A DNA stretch of 64,000 bases from Hydrangea macrophylla (GCA_033977485.1 CM066984.1:109091691-109155690), one strand, 5' to 3'; counted from the first letter of the stretch, positions 23,406-35,690 are shown. Numbers and translations: made by a program. Notes: generated by a model not told the origin, from the letters alone.

Positions 23406-23961
23406 TGATGATGCCAAAAATTGGTAAGAGTAAAGTAAAGCAATTTAGGAGAGAGAGAGAGTGTGAGAGACTATTTTTTGTATGTGGCTCGGCCCTGTTA
23501 ATGAAGGTACCTACGTCCACGGGTGTGTCTGAGCACGTTCACTAGCAGATCACCGGCGGGCCTGGTGAGCCAACAAAGAGGGGCGGCACTACCAGTAATA
23601 CCGGCCAGGTGTATGCATATAATGGTGAATTTTGTAGAGGTGCTGTGTAGACTAAAGAGTCGGCCGCCCCTTCAATGGGGGGTGAGTGGTCTCTTTTATA
23701 GATGTAAGAGACCTACTCTTACATGGACAAGGAAATATAATTCCATTAGGATGTGATTGACACCAATCAAGTAAGTTTCCTAATTGTATTAGGATTGATT
23801 GACATTAATTGTGGGGGTTTCCCAATTGGATTAGGAAATAGATGCACTTTCCATTAGTCTTCTAGCTTGAGTAGGAAACTGCCCGTAATGATCGGGATTA
23901 TGCCTGTGGGCCCGGACGGGTTGTTGATTTTGAACCGCTCGGTCATATTCTGAGCGTATCA
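23406..23961 (-). repeat. 3' LTR of the gag-only element
   Basis: 556 bp, starting TGATGATGCC and ending GAGCGTATCA on the plus strand. It includes the TGGCTCGG...CCTACGTCCAC block. Confidence 0.93.
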
Positions 23962-25150
23962 GCTGCCCCCCATTTCCAAGATTGGCCAGATGCTATATCG
24001 GGGCAAGTTTGGAAATCAGTTTGATATTAGTTGCCGCTGTCTGAGTGCTTGTGGAAGCTGCCTCGGGGCTTCTGAGCCTGGTGAGTCCTCGGGAACTGGC
24101 TGAGAGTTGAGACCCTGCCTAGCTCGGGACCTTTAGGTGCTCGGGAACTGACCGGGAGTTGAGACCCTGCCTAGCTCGGGACCTTTAGGTGCTCGGGAAC
24201 TGACCGGGAGTTGAGACCCGGCCTAATTCGGAGTCTTTGAATGCTCGGGAAGTGGCTGAGAGTTGAGACTCAGCCTACTTCGGAGTCTTTTTTTCTTGAG
24301 TTAGCTCCCAGTATGGTTATCTTCTGCCTGTAAACCTTCGTCAAGGCTGTGGGTAGAAGGATTTTACCATGTTGGACAAGCCGACCTAAAGCGTATTGCT
24401 CTAGGGTCCTTTTTTTTTTATGTTAACTCTCCAGGATGGTTATCTTCTGCCCGGCCAGCCTTCGTCAAGACTGTTGGGAGAAGAGCTTGACCATGTTGGT
24501 GGAGTCGACCTAAATCACGTTGCTTTAGGGTCCTTTTACTCCTCTATCGTCGGCCAACCTAAGAGATTTTAGTCACCTCTATCGTCGGTCTGGACCTAAG
24601 TGGAGTTAATGTCTCTGAGTACTGTAGGTGCTCGGGTTGTCCAAGATTTTGACTTGGTTATCCGCGAGGCCTGTAGATACCCGGTGTGATTACCTGTTTA
24701 GTTCACTACGCCATCTTGCCCCCCAAGCTTTCGCTAAGACGAGGGTCTTAAAGAGGCTATGATCTGTAGGTAACCGACCTGGAACATGGTGGTTGCAGGG
24801 TCTTTTGAAGCTTGCCATCGTCGGCCACCTAGGGGGTTTGCCCCCATCGTCGGCTGGACCTAAGCGAAGCCGGCGCCTCGGACGTGACCCCGAGGTCTTT
24901 TATGCCTGGGTTCGGAGCCCGAGGTCTTTTTAGTGCCTGAGTTCGGAGCTCGAGGTCTTTTTTTTATGCCTCGGGGTTAGGCCCGAGGTCTTTGGATGCC
25001 TCGGGGTTTGGCCCGAGGTCTTTGGATGCCTCGGGGTTAGGCCCGAGGTCTTTGGATGAGCTCTCTGACAATCGGTGGAGCCTCACGTAGTGATCAGGCA
25101 AGTATCGTTGTAGTCGGGCTCATTTAGAATTATGGAGACAGGGGGTCGGA
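23962..25150 (-). repeat. Non-coding interior with short tandem repeats
   Basis: Between gag and the 3' LTR there are three repeat families: ~52-bp units (TCGGGAACTGACCGGGAGTT, four copies, ~24086-24295); a ~120-bp duplicated block (GGTTATCTTCTGCC at ~24317 and ~24437); and ~30-bp units (TGCCTCGGGGTTAGGCCCG and variants, ~24890-25055). No reading frame is recognised. This is the position where pol would be in a complete element. Confidence 0.75.
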
Positions 25151-26515
25151 TCAGGATCGTTGTGCTTCTGACTTCTCTGTGCTGGAGGCAAAATCAGAAC
25201 TGTTTGATCCTGACCGATGTGAACTGGAGATCGGGCCGGGACTGCCGGACTCAGACCGCTGCGAACTGGAGGTCGGGTCGGGGCTGCCGGGCCCTGACTG
25301 CTGTGAGCCGAAGGAACTGTCAGAACTCCCGGGCTGATCTCGCTTCCGCTTATTTCTGGAGGACTCGTTGCTTTCTTGCCCGGTGTATTTGGTCTTCAGA
25401 AACTCTTCAGTGTCAATATATTTTCCAACCCTCTCAGAGAGCTCAACCAAAGTTTCCGGTCGGTTTTTGTGGAACGACGCGGCACACTTGGTGTGTTGAA
25501 CTCCTGAGCAGAAGGCTATGATGGCGATTGTCTCGTTCAAATTGCGGATTTGAAGCTTCTGTTGGTTGAACCGGTCGGTGAACTCCTTGAGGGACTCATT
25601 ATTCCGTTGTCTGACTGCTAGTAGTTGCATGTCTGGCTTTGGCCGCTCATGCATACCGGCGAACTGGTTGATGAACTGCTTGCTGAGTTGTTTGAAACTG
25701 CGGACCGATCGGGGCTCCAAGGAGTAGAACCACTGCATGGTCGGGCCTTTCAAAGTGCTGGGGAAGGCTAGGCAGTGTAGCTCATCGGAGTTGGTGGCTA
25801 GGGCCATCTGAGCCTTATAAGTCTGGACGTGGTCGACCGGGCTTCCCGAGCCGCCGTAGGGATCTAAGTGAGGCTGCTTGAATTTGCGCGGGATGGAGAA
25901 CCTCGTGATCTGGCTGGAGAACGGTGACTCTGTCTCGGTATTGGCTTGATTCGAAACATACTTTTGACCAAGTTTTTTGGCCACTCCGTCGATCTGCTTC
26001 TGTAAGTCCTTGATTCGGGCTTCCACTCCTTCCCGACCGGTATCTGAGGAACTGGTCGGGTTGGTGGAAGAGGCTTCTTCTTCATAGCGGGGTGTTGTCC
26101 TTTGGGATCGGGCTCGGCTGTGACCCCGGGTAACCGTTCGCTTAGGGACGACTCGGCTCTTGACCGAGTGACCCAAGACTGATTCCCGGGCCATATGCTC
26201 CTGCCTATCCCCTCGGGCAGCAGGCCCACTGCTGACATCTTTGACATCCTCAACACGGGACGGGTTGGCTCGGGCCCGTTGTCTGGTCAAGATCGGTTCT
26301 CGACCGTACACAATGTTCTCGGGTCGTTTCCCGGCCACTGGAGGATTGCTTTGCTGGGCTAGCAGTGCTTCGATCTGTTGCTGGATTTGACGCTGGCCCT
26401 CCAAGAGTTGTGTGAGGGTTGCGGTGATTTGCTCATATGTCGGGACTGCTGCAGTCGACGCCGGGGCCGAAGGAACATCCCGGTCGGACTGCTGCGCAGC
26501 CTTCTTTGGTGGCAT
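25151..26515 (-). CDS. Gag protein of the gag-only retrotransposon
   Basis: Retrotransposon capsid precursor, 454 residues; it forms the particle that packages the element RNA. It starts at MPPKKAAQQ, 61 nt inside the LTR border, right after the primer-binding site. The N-terminal part is Gln-rich (residues ~25-55) and then basic with SR/RT repeats. The middle holds the gypsy-type retrotrans_gag domain, with KGPTMQWFYSLEPRSVRSF (~258-276) and 'RQRNNESLKEFTDRFNQQ' (~304-321) as landmarks. The C-terminus is a low-complexity Ser/Gly/Pro tail with repeated 'SGSPGPISSS'-like units. No CCHC zinc knuckle is visible. The frame is unbroken over 1.36 kb while pol is absent, so the protein may still be made, with the enzymes supplied by a related autonomous element. 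Confidence 0.88.
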   Translation of the reverse strand: MPPKKAAQQSDRDVPSAPASTAAVPTYEQITATLTQLLEGQRQIQQQIEALLAQQSNPPVAGKRPENIVYGREPILTRQRARANPSRVEDVKDVSSGPAARGDRQEHMARESVLGHSVKSRVVPKRTVTRGHSRARSQRTTPRYEEEASSTNPTSSSDTGREGVEARIKDLQKQIDGVAKKLGQKYVSNQANTETESPFSSQITRFSIPRKFKQPHLDPYGGSGSPVDHVQTYKAQMALATNSDELHCLAFPSTLKGPTMQWFYSLEPRSVRSFKQLSKQFINQFAGMHERPKPDMQLLAVRQRNNESLKEFTDRFNQQKLQIRNLNETIAIIAFCSGVQHTKCAASFHKNRPETLVELSERVGKYIDTEEFLKTKYTGQESNESSRNKRKRDQPGSSDSSFGSQQSGPGSPDPTSSSQRSESGSPGPISSSHRSGSNSSDFASSTEKSEAQRS

Positions 26516-26555
26516 ATTGATCAGTCAAGAATTTGTTGATGAGAAGAATTGTCGT

Positions 26556-26573
26556 TTCCCACAGACGGCGCCA
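26556..26573 (-). promoter_or_regulatory. Primer-binding site of the gag-only element
   Basis: Minus strand reads TGGCGCCGTCTGTGGGAA, three bases after the LTR end. TGGCGCCGT is the start of a common plant gypsy primer site; the rest fits a tRNA end less well, so the priming tRNA is not certain. Confidence 0.75.
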
Positions 26574-26576
26574 AAC

Positions 26577-27132
26577 TGATGATGCCAAAAATTGGTAAGA
26601 GTAAAGTAAAGCAATTTAGGAGAGAGAGAGAGAGTGAGAGACTATTTTTTGTATGTGGTTCGGCCCTGTTAATGAAGGTACCTACGTCCACGGGTGTGTC
26701 TGAGCACGTTCACTAGCAGATCACCGGCGGGCCTGGTGAGCCAACAAAGAGGGGCGGCACTACCAGTAATACCGGCCAGGTGTATGCATATAATGTTGAA
26801 TTTTGTAGAGGTGCTGTGTAGACTAAAGAGTCGGCCGCCCCTTCAATGGGGGGTGAGTGGTCTCTTTTATAGATGTAAGAGACCTACTCTTACATGGACA
26901 AGGAAATATAATTCCATTAGGATGTGATTGACACCAATCAAGTAAGTTTCCTAATTGTATTAGGATTGATTGACATTAATTGTGGGGGTTTCCCAATTGG
27001 ATTAGGAAATAGATGCACTTTCCATTAGTCTTCTAGCTTGAGTAGGAAACTGCCCGTAATGATCGGGATTATGCCTGTGGGCCCGGACGGGTTGTTGATT
27101 TTGAACCGCTCGGTCATATTCTGAGCGTATCA
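26577..27132 (-). repeat. 5' LTR of the gag-only element
   Basis: 556 bp, three differences from 23406-23961 and no indels. Confidence 0.93.
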
Positions 27133-27137
27133 ATCCC

Positions 27138-27402
27138 CATGCAAATAGGGGGCTAGATGGATAAATGAAGGAATTTTATTAGTTAGTTATACCACGTCAC
27201 TAAATACAACCGTTGTTTTGAATATTTAACTCCAATTCGGCGATTTTATCTTGTAGGTTTCTAAATTTCCACCAACTTTTATACTACTCGTCTAATCTCA
27301 AATTCAATTGTTGTCTTTATCGATCAATTACTTTCAATTCTCCCCCGTCTAATCTCAAATTCAATTGTTGTCTTTGCCCATCAAATACTTTCAAGCACCC
27401 CC

Positions 27403-27445
<43 letters not shown>

Positions 27446-29331
27446 CCCAACTCTCTCTCGGTGCAACTACATAGACAAAGATATATGGATGGCGTCATAT
27501 GTATCATTGGTCACGTAATTAGTAGGTTGTTTTCTTTGGACAAAAAGTTAGCTAATGACATACTAGCAGTAGAGTCACACGCATTGTCTTTGTATGTTAC
27601 TTGAAATTTAACTAAGTAAATAAAGTTTGGGTGGACCTACGTTTGTTGGGGAATGTGTGAGACAATTATAAGTTGAATGTGACTCATGCTTAGGCCCCCC
27701 CGCGCACACACACGCATTTATATATATATATATATATATATATATCAACTATATAAAAAGAAGCTAAAGCGCCTATGGAAGCGTGTAATCTCAAATTGGT
27801 TTTTTCAATTTCGGTATTTTTCTATTTATTTTGTCCTTTATGGTAATTGCATAGTTAGTCAAATACCATAATATTCCTTTAGTATACCATAATTACTCGT
27901 AAATGTGTACAACCACATAAGGATATATTGATTTGTGTTAGGCTAATTCTGTCTTTTCAGACAATAGTTACATTCAAGTCGACTTTTGAAATTTTATTTA
28001 GTATAATAATAACGATTCAATCAACTTTGACTTCAATATTTCAGGTTCAATCAACTTTTGAAACCATAATTACATTTGACTTAAAAAAAAGTCAACAAAA
28101 ACGGTTACTTACATAATATTACATATAGGTCAATTTTTGTAAAAAAAAAAATTATAGAATGATCATCTTTTGGCACAACCGGTTTTTTTTTAATGGTTAA
28201 TTTATACTCAACTTTTGCAACCATATTAATTTTATACTCAACTTTTGCAATCATAATTACAATTGACTTTAAAAAAAGTCTAACAAAAATGCCTACTTAC
28301 ATAATATTTACATATAGGTCAATTTTGTAAGAAAAAATTACATAATGGTCTACTTTGATTACACCCACATGCACACACATGGTTATATGCTTATTTTATG
28401 CTTTTTCAGTAATAATTTGTATCACAATAATTATCTTAATTGGTCTTATTGCACACACATGCCAATATAAAATATAATTTGAGTAATGCTATGCTCCCCA
28501 AATCTTATGTGGCAGGGTTATGATTTATGTTTGCATATAAGTCTATTGAATACCTATTTTTATACCCTAAACTCTAAGCTCTGAATTTAGAAGTCATTCT
28601 GTGCATTTTCAACATCATAATGTTTGTATTTCCTATTGCTAAGTTTCCAGATGACAACTTAGCTTCAGTTTAAACTTTAAACTAAGTTCAAACCACAATT
28701 TTGTATGATGTTGTAATTTTTTTAAGTTTAATTTCATACAATTGCATATGTTAATATTATACACACAAATACCTATAAATTGAATTCATGCACACAACAT
28801 ATGCTAATATTTTGATCTTCTAGTTATAATTTCTATAACCATATTGAATTTAGAAGTCAATCTATAACTTCAAAATTAATTAGGACTTCTAAATTTAGTA
28901 CGATTTTACAAATTATAGGAATGGAGATAAATTAATACAAATAATATAGAAATACTGACATTGCTGTCTTTCATTAATTTATTAAACTATTACACAATTG
29001 AGAAGGAGATTTTAAATTACCAATCGTAAAAACCAACGAAGCTAATATGAGGGGATAGGCACAAGCAAAGTACGTGTCTGTAACCTAGTATATATATATA
29101 TATATATATGAATTTGTTAAAAAAAAAATCAAAATTTTAAACCCAAAATCAAATTGCTCCAAAAACTAATTTGTTCCTAAGATTTAAACCCAAAATTAAT
29201 TTATTCCAAAAACTAATTTGTTCTTAAGATTTAAACCCAAAATCAATTTGTTCCAAAACCTAAGATCTAAACCCAAAATACCAAACCCATCTCAAAGATG
29301 TAAACAGATATCTATGCATATATTTCAATGT

Positions 29332-29362
<31 letters not shown>

Positions 29363-30410
29363 GTGTGTGTGTGTGTGGTCCGATATATGTATATACAACA
29401 GATAGGGCGAGGAGAGTTATTTTTTTTTATATTAAGGGTATTTTCGGTACTAGCAAATTAAGAAGGGAGATCTCTATAAATTTTGCAATCCAAAGGTAAG
29501 GTGTGTATAATCTAAATTCAAACCTCAAGAGAAGTTTGTGTAATTTTGCAATATATAAGGGAGGTCCATTTTCGCCAAACCTCGGAGGAAGTCCGTGTAA
29601 TTAACACTAAAATATTTAATACAATTAATGTAGATAAATAATAGGGGTATATTAGTCTAAAAACTATGTTATGATTTGGGTAAAATGACCAATTCCTATC
29701 AAAAACAAATACGAATGATTAATTGCTATATTGAAATTACATATAGAACTTTATCCATATAAAAATGACCACGAGGGACTAAACTCTAATTTTCTATAAA
29801 ATCAAAGTATTGAATAAATTTGTAACATTTTGGGACTAAAATACAATATGTTGAGGCCAAATTACTACGTAGTGAGATGAAAGTCCCAAATATAAGTAAA
29901 AAGTTTGGGTATTTTAGATGTATTTACGTTCATATATACATCTATATATGATTGCTCCTATTGATTTAAATGTATATATGCAACTCACCCTTATGGGATA
30001 AGCCCCAACAAATCACAATCAACAGTGAGGAATGGAGTGGAAAAGTCATAATAAATCATAACCTTCTACGCTTTATGAATGTCAAAGCGGTCTCGATTGT
30101 TGAGAAATTGACGGATAACATTGGAACACTTTACAAACTTGAAGGATTAAATTGACAAAATTAAAAATACACGATAAAATTGACACAAAGGGCAAAGTGT
30201 AAGGGTATAAATGTAATTAATTTTATATTTATCAAAAATTGTTGTGTATATTCTTAAGGACTTTTGACTTTAATAATAATCATGTGGACACATTGTTAAT
30301 TTTGAACTAAACTAGGGACGTATGGCCAACAGCCTCTATGTTAAGTTATGCACTTTGATTGCCATTGGCTCTATTTTAACCATTTTGTAGTAACTTGAAA
30401 ATAAAATGAA
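27138..30410. other. Intergenic AT-rich DNA with microsatellites and one tandem duplication
   Basis: No gene recognised. It has (CT)n at ~27405-27441, (TA)n at ~27718-27745 and ~29089-29109, and a GT tract broken by a ~20-base G run at ~29330-29378. A duplicated block lies at ~28040-28350 (CAACTTTTG...CATAATTACA...TTACATATAGGTCAATTTT, twice). A remnant of the 45465 foldback family (TTTGTGTAATTTTGC, GTCCGTGTAATTAAC) is near 29540-29605. Confidence 0.5.
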
Positions 30411-30420
30411 ATTAATAATA

Positions 30421-33400
30421 GGAGGATTTATTAGAAAATCCTAAAAGTAACTCTTATAAGTTTCAAACTCCAATTTGTTTGATCATTTGTTAAAAAAGAC
30501 AAAAGGATCTAAATCAGTGCTCATACGGTATAAATGCGCGCACCATAGAAAATCTTGTGCTTGAATTCAGCTCCACGCGCGCACCACGCGCGCCCACTCG
30601 CCCATAGGCTGCTCGCACTGTGCGAGCAGTGTACTATAGTATTTCTAATTTCAAAAAATATTTTTAAACTTTAAACATCCATTAATTGTTGGAAAATCCC
30701 TACAAGTAACCCTCATAAGTTTCAAACTCCAAAAGATTTGACCATTTTTTAAAAAGGACAAAAGCAATCTTGTCAGTGCTCACATGGTATAAGTGCATGC
30801 ACCATAGAAAATCTCATGAAACCATCTCCCTCGTGCGCGCGTTCTTTTGATTTCAGCCACTCACACCGTGTGAGTGGCTGTACCATATCATATCCATTTC
30901 GAAAAAGTTTTTTTAAACTTTAAACCTCCATAACTAGGGGTGTCCACGGGTCGGGTGAGTCGGGTTTAGCCCTCACCCAATCATCCACCCAAATAGTAGT
31001 CGGATTAGACCTTCTCCACCCGTGATCCACTCATCATCCATCGGGTTCGGGTGAGTTCGGGTTCAGGTGGTTTCGGGTTGGGTCGGGTGAAACCCGACTA
31101 AAAACAACAAAGTGAAGAAAAATTGTACAATGTAAAGAACAACTAAAATTCTGAGGAACAACAATTATAGATTTGTAAAATAAAAACAATTATACATTCA
31201 GTTAAGTAAAAACAACAATGTGTAGATGATAGATCTGTAAACCAAAAAAAAAAAAACACACACAAATTGTAGATATGAAGAAAAACTTAAGAACAATCGC
31301 TATAGAGCTGTAAAACACACACAAATTATATACATACATATATATACATGCACATTCAAAGTTTTATTGCATAGTCTATAATTAAAAAATATATTTTTTT
31401 AATCATGTTGTGTACAGTCGGGTCGGGTCGGGTGTAGTCGGGTGTTTGAAGGGAGAAACCGACATCCATCCGAAACATGTTCGGGTTTGACTTGTGAAAC
31501 CCGTGACTCAACCAAACAAGTCACGGGTGGGGTCGGGTGGGGTCGGGTTCGGTCGGGTGGGGTCGGGTTTGGTCGGGTTCGGTTTTTGTTGGACAGCCCT
31601 ATCCATAACTTTTGATCTACAACTCTGTTTCTTACAAATTTTATACCGTTGGAACCGTGTCGACGAGAGCTACAAAACTAGTACCATTGTTGATAACTTT
31701 TGAGCAAAAGAAAAAAACTCTTATTTTTACATACCATGTTCTAGATGAATTAATAGAATTTTCACATAATATTCGTGTATGGGTTATTGATTTTTCACGT
31801 AAAATTCACATATGCCAAGTTGGTATATTGTGAGGAAAAAAAATTGAATGTTCACTTTGTTCTTAATGAGAGTTTTAGTGAAATTTCACAAGAATTTAAC
31901 ATTTATTTGGGTTGAAAAACTATGTTTTATAATTGATTTGTAAAATTTAATTATTATTTTTAAACGAAAAATGCATTGTTTAATATGAAAGAGATAAAAA
32001 AAAAAAAAGAAAAAAAAGTGAAATTTCACTTGGCATATATGAATATTAAGTGAAATTTCACTGCACTTGTACATGAATATTAAGTGAAATTTTACTTAAA
32101 TTGATACTTGAGCGACTTTTTAACAAAGTAAGTATCAAATTAGATCTTAAACTCTAGAGAGTTACTTCTAGCAACTTTTGGCATAGTTAGTGAATTTTCA
32201 CTTGACCTACTAAGTGAAATCTCACTGAACGAGTACACAAATGTTAAGTTTAACTTCAAGTTTTTCAGGAAAAAAGCATGTACATGTTTAGTGAATTTTC
32301 ACTTAATATTTATGTATGTCAAATTTATATGTTTTGAGAAAAAAAAACGAATAGTAATAAAGCCATTGCTACCTCATTAAGGTTTAGTTTGGCCCCCATT
32401 TTGGTGCTTCTCTTTTTTTAAAGCACAATTTCATGTTAATTCATTTGGTAACTAGTTTATGAGCTTTGCAAAAATTGAACTTAGGATTTTTTTTGAGAGA
32501 GCTTTTAATATTTTTCATGTATTCAGTGAAATTTTACTTAACATTTTATGTATATCAAGTGAAATTTCACTTATTATTCATGTATGTAAAAACATGAAAT
32601 TTCATTTAATATTTTTCATGTATTCAATGAAATTTCACTTGATATTTTAAGTGAAATTTCACTTAATATTTTATGTATATCAAGTGAAATTTCACTTATT
32701 ATTCATGTATGTAAAAATATGAAATTTTTTTTTCTCAAAACATATCAACAATGGTACTAGTTTTGTAGCTCTCGTCGACACGATTCCAACGGTATAAAAT
32801 TTGCGAAAAATGGAACTGTAGGTCAAAAGTTATGGATGTTTAAAATTTAAAAATATTTTTCGAAATTGAAAATAATACGATACAATGCTCGCACGGTGCG
32901 AGCAGCCTACAAATGAAGGCGCGCGTGGGGAGAGCGTGGTAGCGCGCGTGTGGCGCGTGGGAGCTTTGATCGGTTGAGAAATTCTGCATAGAAAATTCTA
33001 TGGTGCACGCACTTATACCGTGCGAGCACCAGCTGTCAAATTTTTGTCATTTTTGTTAAGTCACTCACTAATTTGTACTTTAACTTAATAAATGGTGTAC
33101 TGAGATCCTTTTTGGTAAATGCCCCTAACTTTTGACCTATAACTCCATTTTTCGCAAATTTTATACCGTTGGAATCATGTCGACGAGAGCTACAAAACTA
33201 GTACCATTGTTGATATATTTTGAGAAATTTTTTTTTCATGTTTTTATATACATGAATAATAAGTGAAATTTCACTTGATATACATAAAATATTAAGTGAA
33301 ATTTCACTCAATTCTAGAGCTTTTAAAAGCTCTCCAAAAAAAGCCCTACGTTCAATTTTTGCAAAGCTCATAAACTAGTTAGCAAATGAATTAACATGAA

Positions 33401-34916
33401 ATTGTGCTTTAAAAAAGAAGAAGCACCAAAATGGGGGCCAAACTAAGCCTTAATGTTCATAAGTTAAGTGAAATTTCAATAAATATTCATGTTGGCATGG
33501 TGATTTTTTTTTTTAAACAATACATATTTTGTTAAAATAAGCAAATTTCATAATCAATTATAAAACTCAAATTTTCAACCAAAACAAATGCAGGAATTCT
33601 TGTTAAAAATCGTCTTTTTTTAAATTTATTGTTGATATGTTTTGAGAAAAAAGATTTTCATGTTTTTACATACATAAATAATAAGTGAAATTTCACTTGA
33701 TATACATAAATATTAAGTGAAATTTCACTTGATATACATAAAATATTAAGTGAAATTTCACTCAATTCTAGAGCTTTTAAAAACTCTCCCCAAAAAAGCC
33801 CTAAGTTCCATTTTTGCAAAGCTCATAAACTAGTTACCAAATGAATTAACATGAAATTGTGCTTTAAAAAAGGAGAAGCACCAAAATAGGGCCAAACTAA
33901 GCCTTAATGAGGTAGCAATGACTTTATTGCTATTCGTCTTTTTTTAATTTTTTTTCTTCTCAAAACATATAAATTTGGCATACATAATATTAAGTGAAAA
34001 TTCAATGAACCAGTACATGCTTTCTTCCTGAAAAACTTGAAGTTAAACTTAACATTCGTATACTCGTTTAGTGAGATTTCACTTAGTAGGTTAAGTGAAA
34101 ATTCACTAACTATCCCAAAGGTCGCTAGAAGTAACTCTCTAGAGTTTAAGGTATAATTTGATACTTTGTTAAAAAGTTCTCAAGTGTCAATTTAAGTAAA
34201 ATTTCACTTAATATTCATATACAAGTTCAGTGAAATTTCACTTAATATTTTTATATGCGAAGTGAAATTTTACTTCTTTTTTTTCTCTTTCATATTAAAC
34301 AATGCATATTTCCTTTATAAAAAAAAATCAAATTTCACAAATCAATTATAAAACATAATTTTTCAATCCAAACAAATGCAAAATTCTTGTAAAAATTCAC
34401 CAAAACTCTCCTTAAGAACAAAGTGAACATTCGGTTTTTTTTTTTTCCTCACATCATATCAACTTGGCATACGTGAATATAACGTGAAAATTCAATAACC
34501 CATACACAAATATTATGTGAAAATTTTATTAGGTTCGTCTGGAGCATAATATGTAAAAATAAGAATTTTTTTCTTTTGCTCAAAAGGTATCAACAATGGT
34601 ACTAGTTTTATAGCTCTCGTCGGCACGGTTCCAACGGTATAAAATTTGTAAGAAACAGAATTGTAGATCAAAAGTTATAGAGGTTTAAAGGTTAAAAATG
34701 CATTTTTGAAATGGATATTATATGGTACAGCCACTCACACGGTGTGAGTGGCTGAAACCATAAAAACGCACGGAATATGTGGGATCTCCTATAGTGCATG
34801 CACTTGTACCGTGTGAGCACTGGATTAGATTCCTTTTATCCTTTTTAAAAAGTGGTCAAATCAATTAGAGTTTAAAACTTTTAAGAGTTAGTTGAGGGGT
34901 TTTCCAACAATTACCT
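30421..34916. mobile_element. Giant Mutator-like foldback element, ~4.5 kb, rich in short palindromes
   Basis: A perfect 10-bp direct repeat, ATTAATAATA, flanks it (30411-30420 and 34917-34926), as for Mutator-like insertions. The left and right halves are inverted copies around ~32980: the block ACTAGTACCATTGTTGATA with CGACGAGAGCTA lies at ~31660-31700 and ~33180-33215 in one orientation and at ~32750-32790 and ~34590-34625 in the other. Between these, the 16-bp perfect palindrome AAGTGAAATTTCACTT recurs at least six times. Four modules carry hairpins with a 1-nt loop, such as the 27-bp one at 30854-30880 and its mirror at 34728-34754. No transposase frame exists. A 667-bp hAT element (30935-31601) is nested in the left arm. 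Confidence 0.78.
30935..31601. mobile_element. hAT-type MITE nested in the foldback, 667 bp
   Basis: Inverted ends TAGGGGTGTCC / GGACAGCCCTA and a perfect 8-bp target duplication, TCCATAAC (30927-30934 and 31602-31609). Both ends are rich in GGTCGGGT repeats. Removing it restores the arm, which reads on into CTTTTGATCTACAA as in the mirror arm at ~34670. It is therefore younger than the foldback. Confidence 0.88.
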
Positions 34917-34926
34917 ATTAATAATA

Positions 34927-35383
34927 TCACAAAGAAGAAAGCCAGTCAAGAAGAGAGTCGTCCGTAGATAAATAAGCATTCGGACCAAAAAAATATTGGT
35001 TATCACTAGGTGTTTTTTGTTGATGCAGATGTGTATGTTTCTCAAGAAATTGGTTTAAGGGACAATTTGTAAATGCCTTAAAAATAGGTTATGTAATTTA
35101 TAAGTAAACTGTTTTACTAATTTAATTGTTAGGTGAATGTTTAAGAATTCCAAACAGACTCACAATCTAAAGGAAACATTGATTTATATTTTTGTTTACT
35201 TTGCAAATCTAGCTTACTAAAAAAGAAAACTAATTGCTATGTTTGCTTACTAAAAAAAATTAGTGAGCAAAACAAGAAAAGAATATTAGTTTTCTTTGTT
35301 TGCATTAGAATTTCGTTTTGATTTTCATTTGTTGCAAAATTATTGTATCTCTAGGCTTATCATTTATCCATTTTGATAAATGT
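34927..35383. other. Intergenic, nothing recognised
   Basis: AT-rich DNA without coding or repeat signals that I can name. Confidence 0.5.
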
Positions 35384-35386
35384 TAA

Positions 35387-35690
35387 GGCCTCGCATAGTA
35401 ACGTTTCCTGTTTTGAGTTTTCAGTTTTTTAAAAACGAAAACCAATTTTGGTTTTTTTTTTTGAAAAAAAAACAAAAACTTGTTTGGTAACATTGCTGAT
35501 TTAAAAAAAAAAAAAAAAAAACATGAAACTCAAAACGACTTTTTGGTGTTTTTATTTTTTACCCAAAATTTGAAAATGTTTTTTAAAAACAAAAAACAAA
35601 AACGTTACCAAACGTGTTTTCAATCTTCGTTTTCTAAAAAACAAAAACAAAAACAGAAAACAGAAAACGACAACGTTACCAAACGAGCCC
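35387..35690. mobile_element. Tourist/Harbinger-like MITE, 304 bp
   Basis: A TAA direct repeat flanks it (35384-35386 and 35691-35693). The ends are imperfect inverted repeats (GGCCTCGCATAGTAACGTTT and, complemented, GGGCTCGTTTGGTAACGTTG) followed by A/T-rich arms of the GTTTTTGTTTTT type. The ends resemble those of the foldback at 14522-17483. Confidence 0.75.

Larger units (their letters stand above)
23406..27132 (-). mobile_element. Complete gag-only LTR retrotransposon (TR-GAG type), 3.73 kb
   Basis: Two 556-bp LTRs (23406-23961 and 26577-27132) have TG...CA ends and differ at three sites (an A/T in the GA tract, GGCTCGG/GGTTCGG, AATGGTG/AATGTTG). A perfect 5-bp target duplication, ATCCC, flanks it (23401-23405 and 27133-27137). 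It runs on the minus strand: the primer-binding site is next to the right LTR and a purine tract (complement GCTGCCCCCCATTT, 23962) next to the left. The interior is 2615 bp. It encodes one gag protein and has no protease, reverse transcriptase, RNase H or integrase, nor room for them. Three differences in 556 bp means a recent insertion. Related LTR sequence lies at 970-1563. Confidence 0.92.

Noticed and set aside
25132..25521. 129-codon plus-strand frame
   Set aside because: Shadow of the gag coding region, which runs on the minus strand.
31494..31703. Gly-Val-rich short frame
   Set aside because: It lies in the GGTCGGGT repeats at the end of a hAT MITE.
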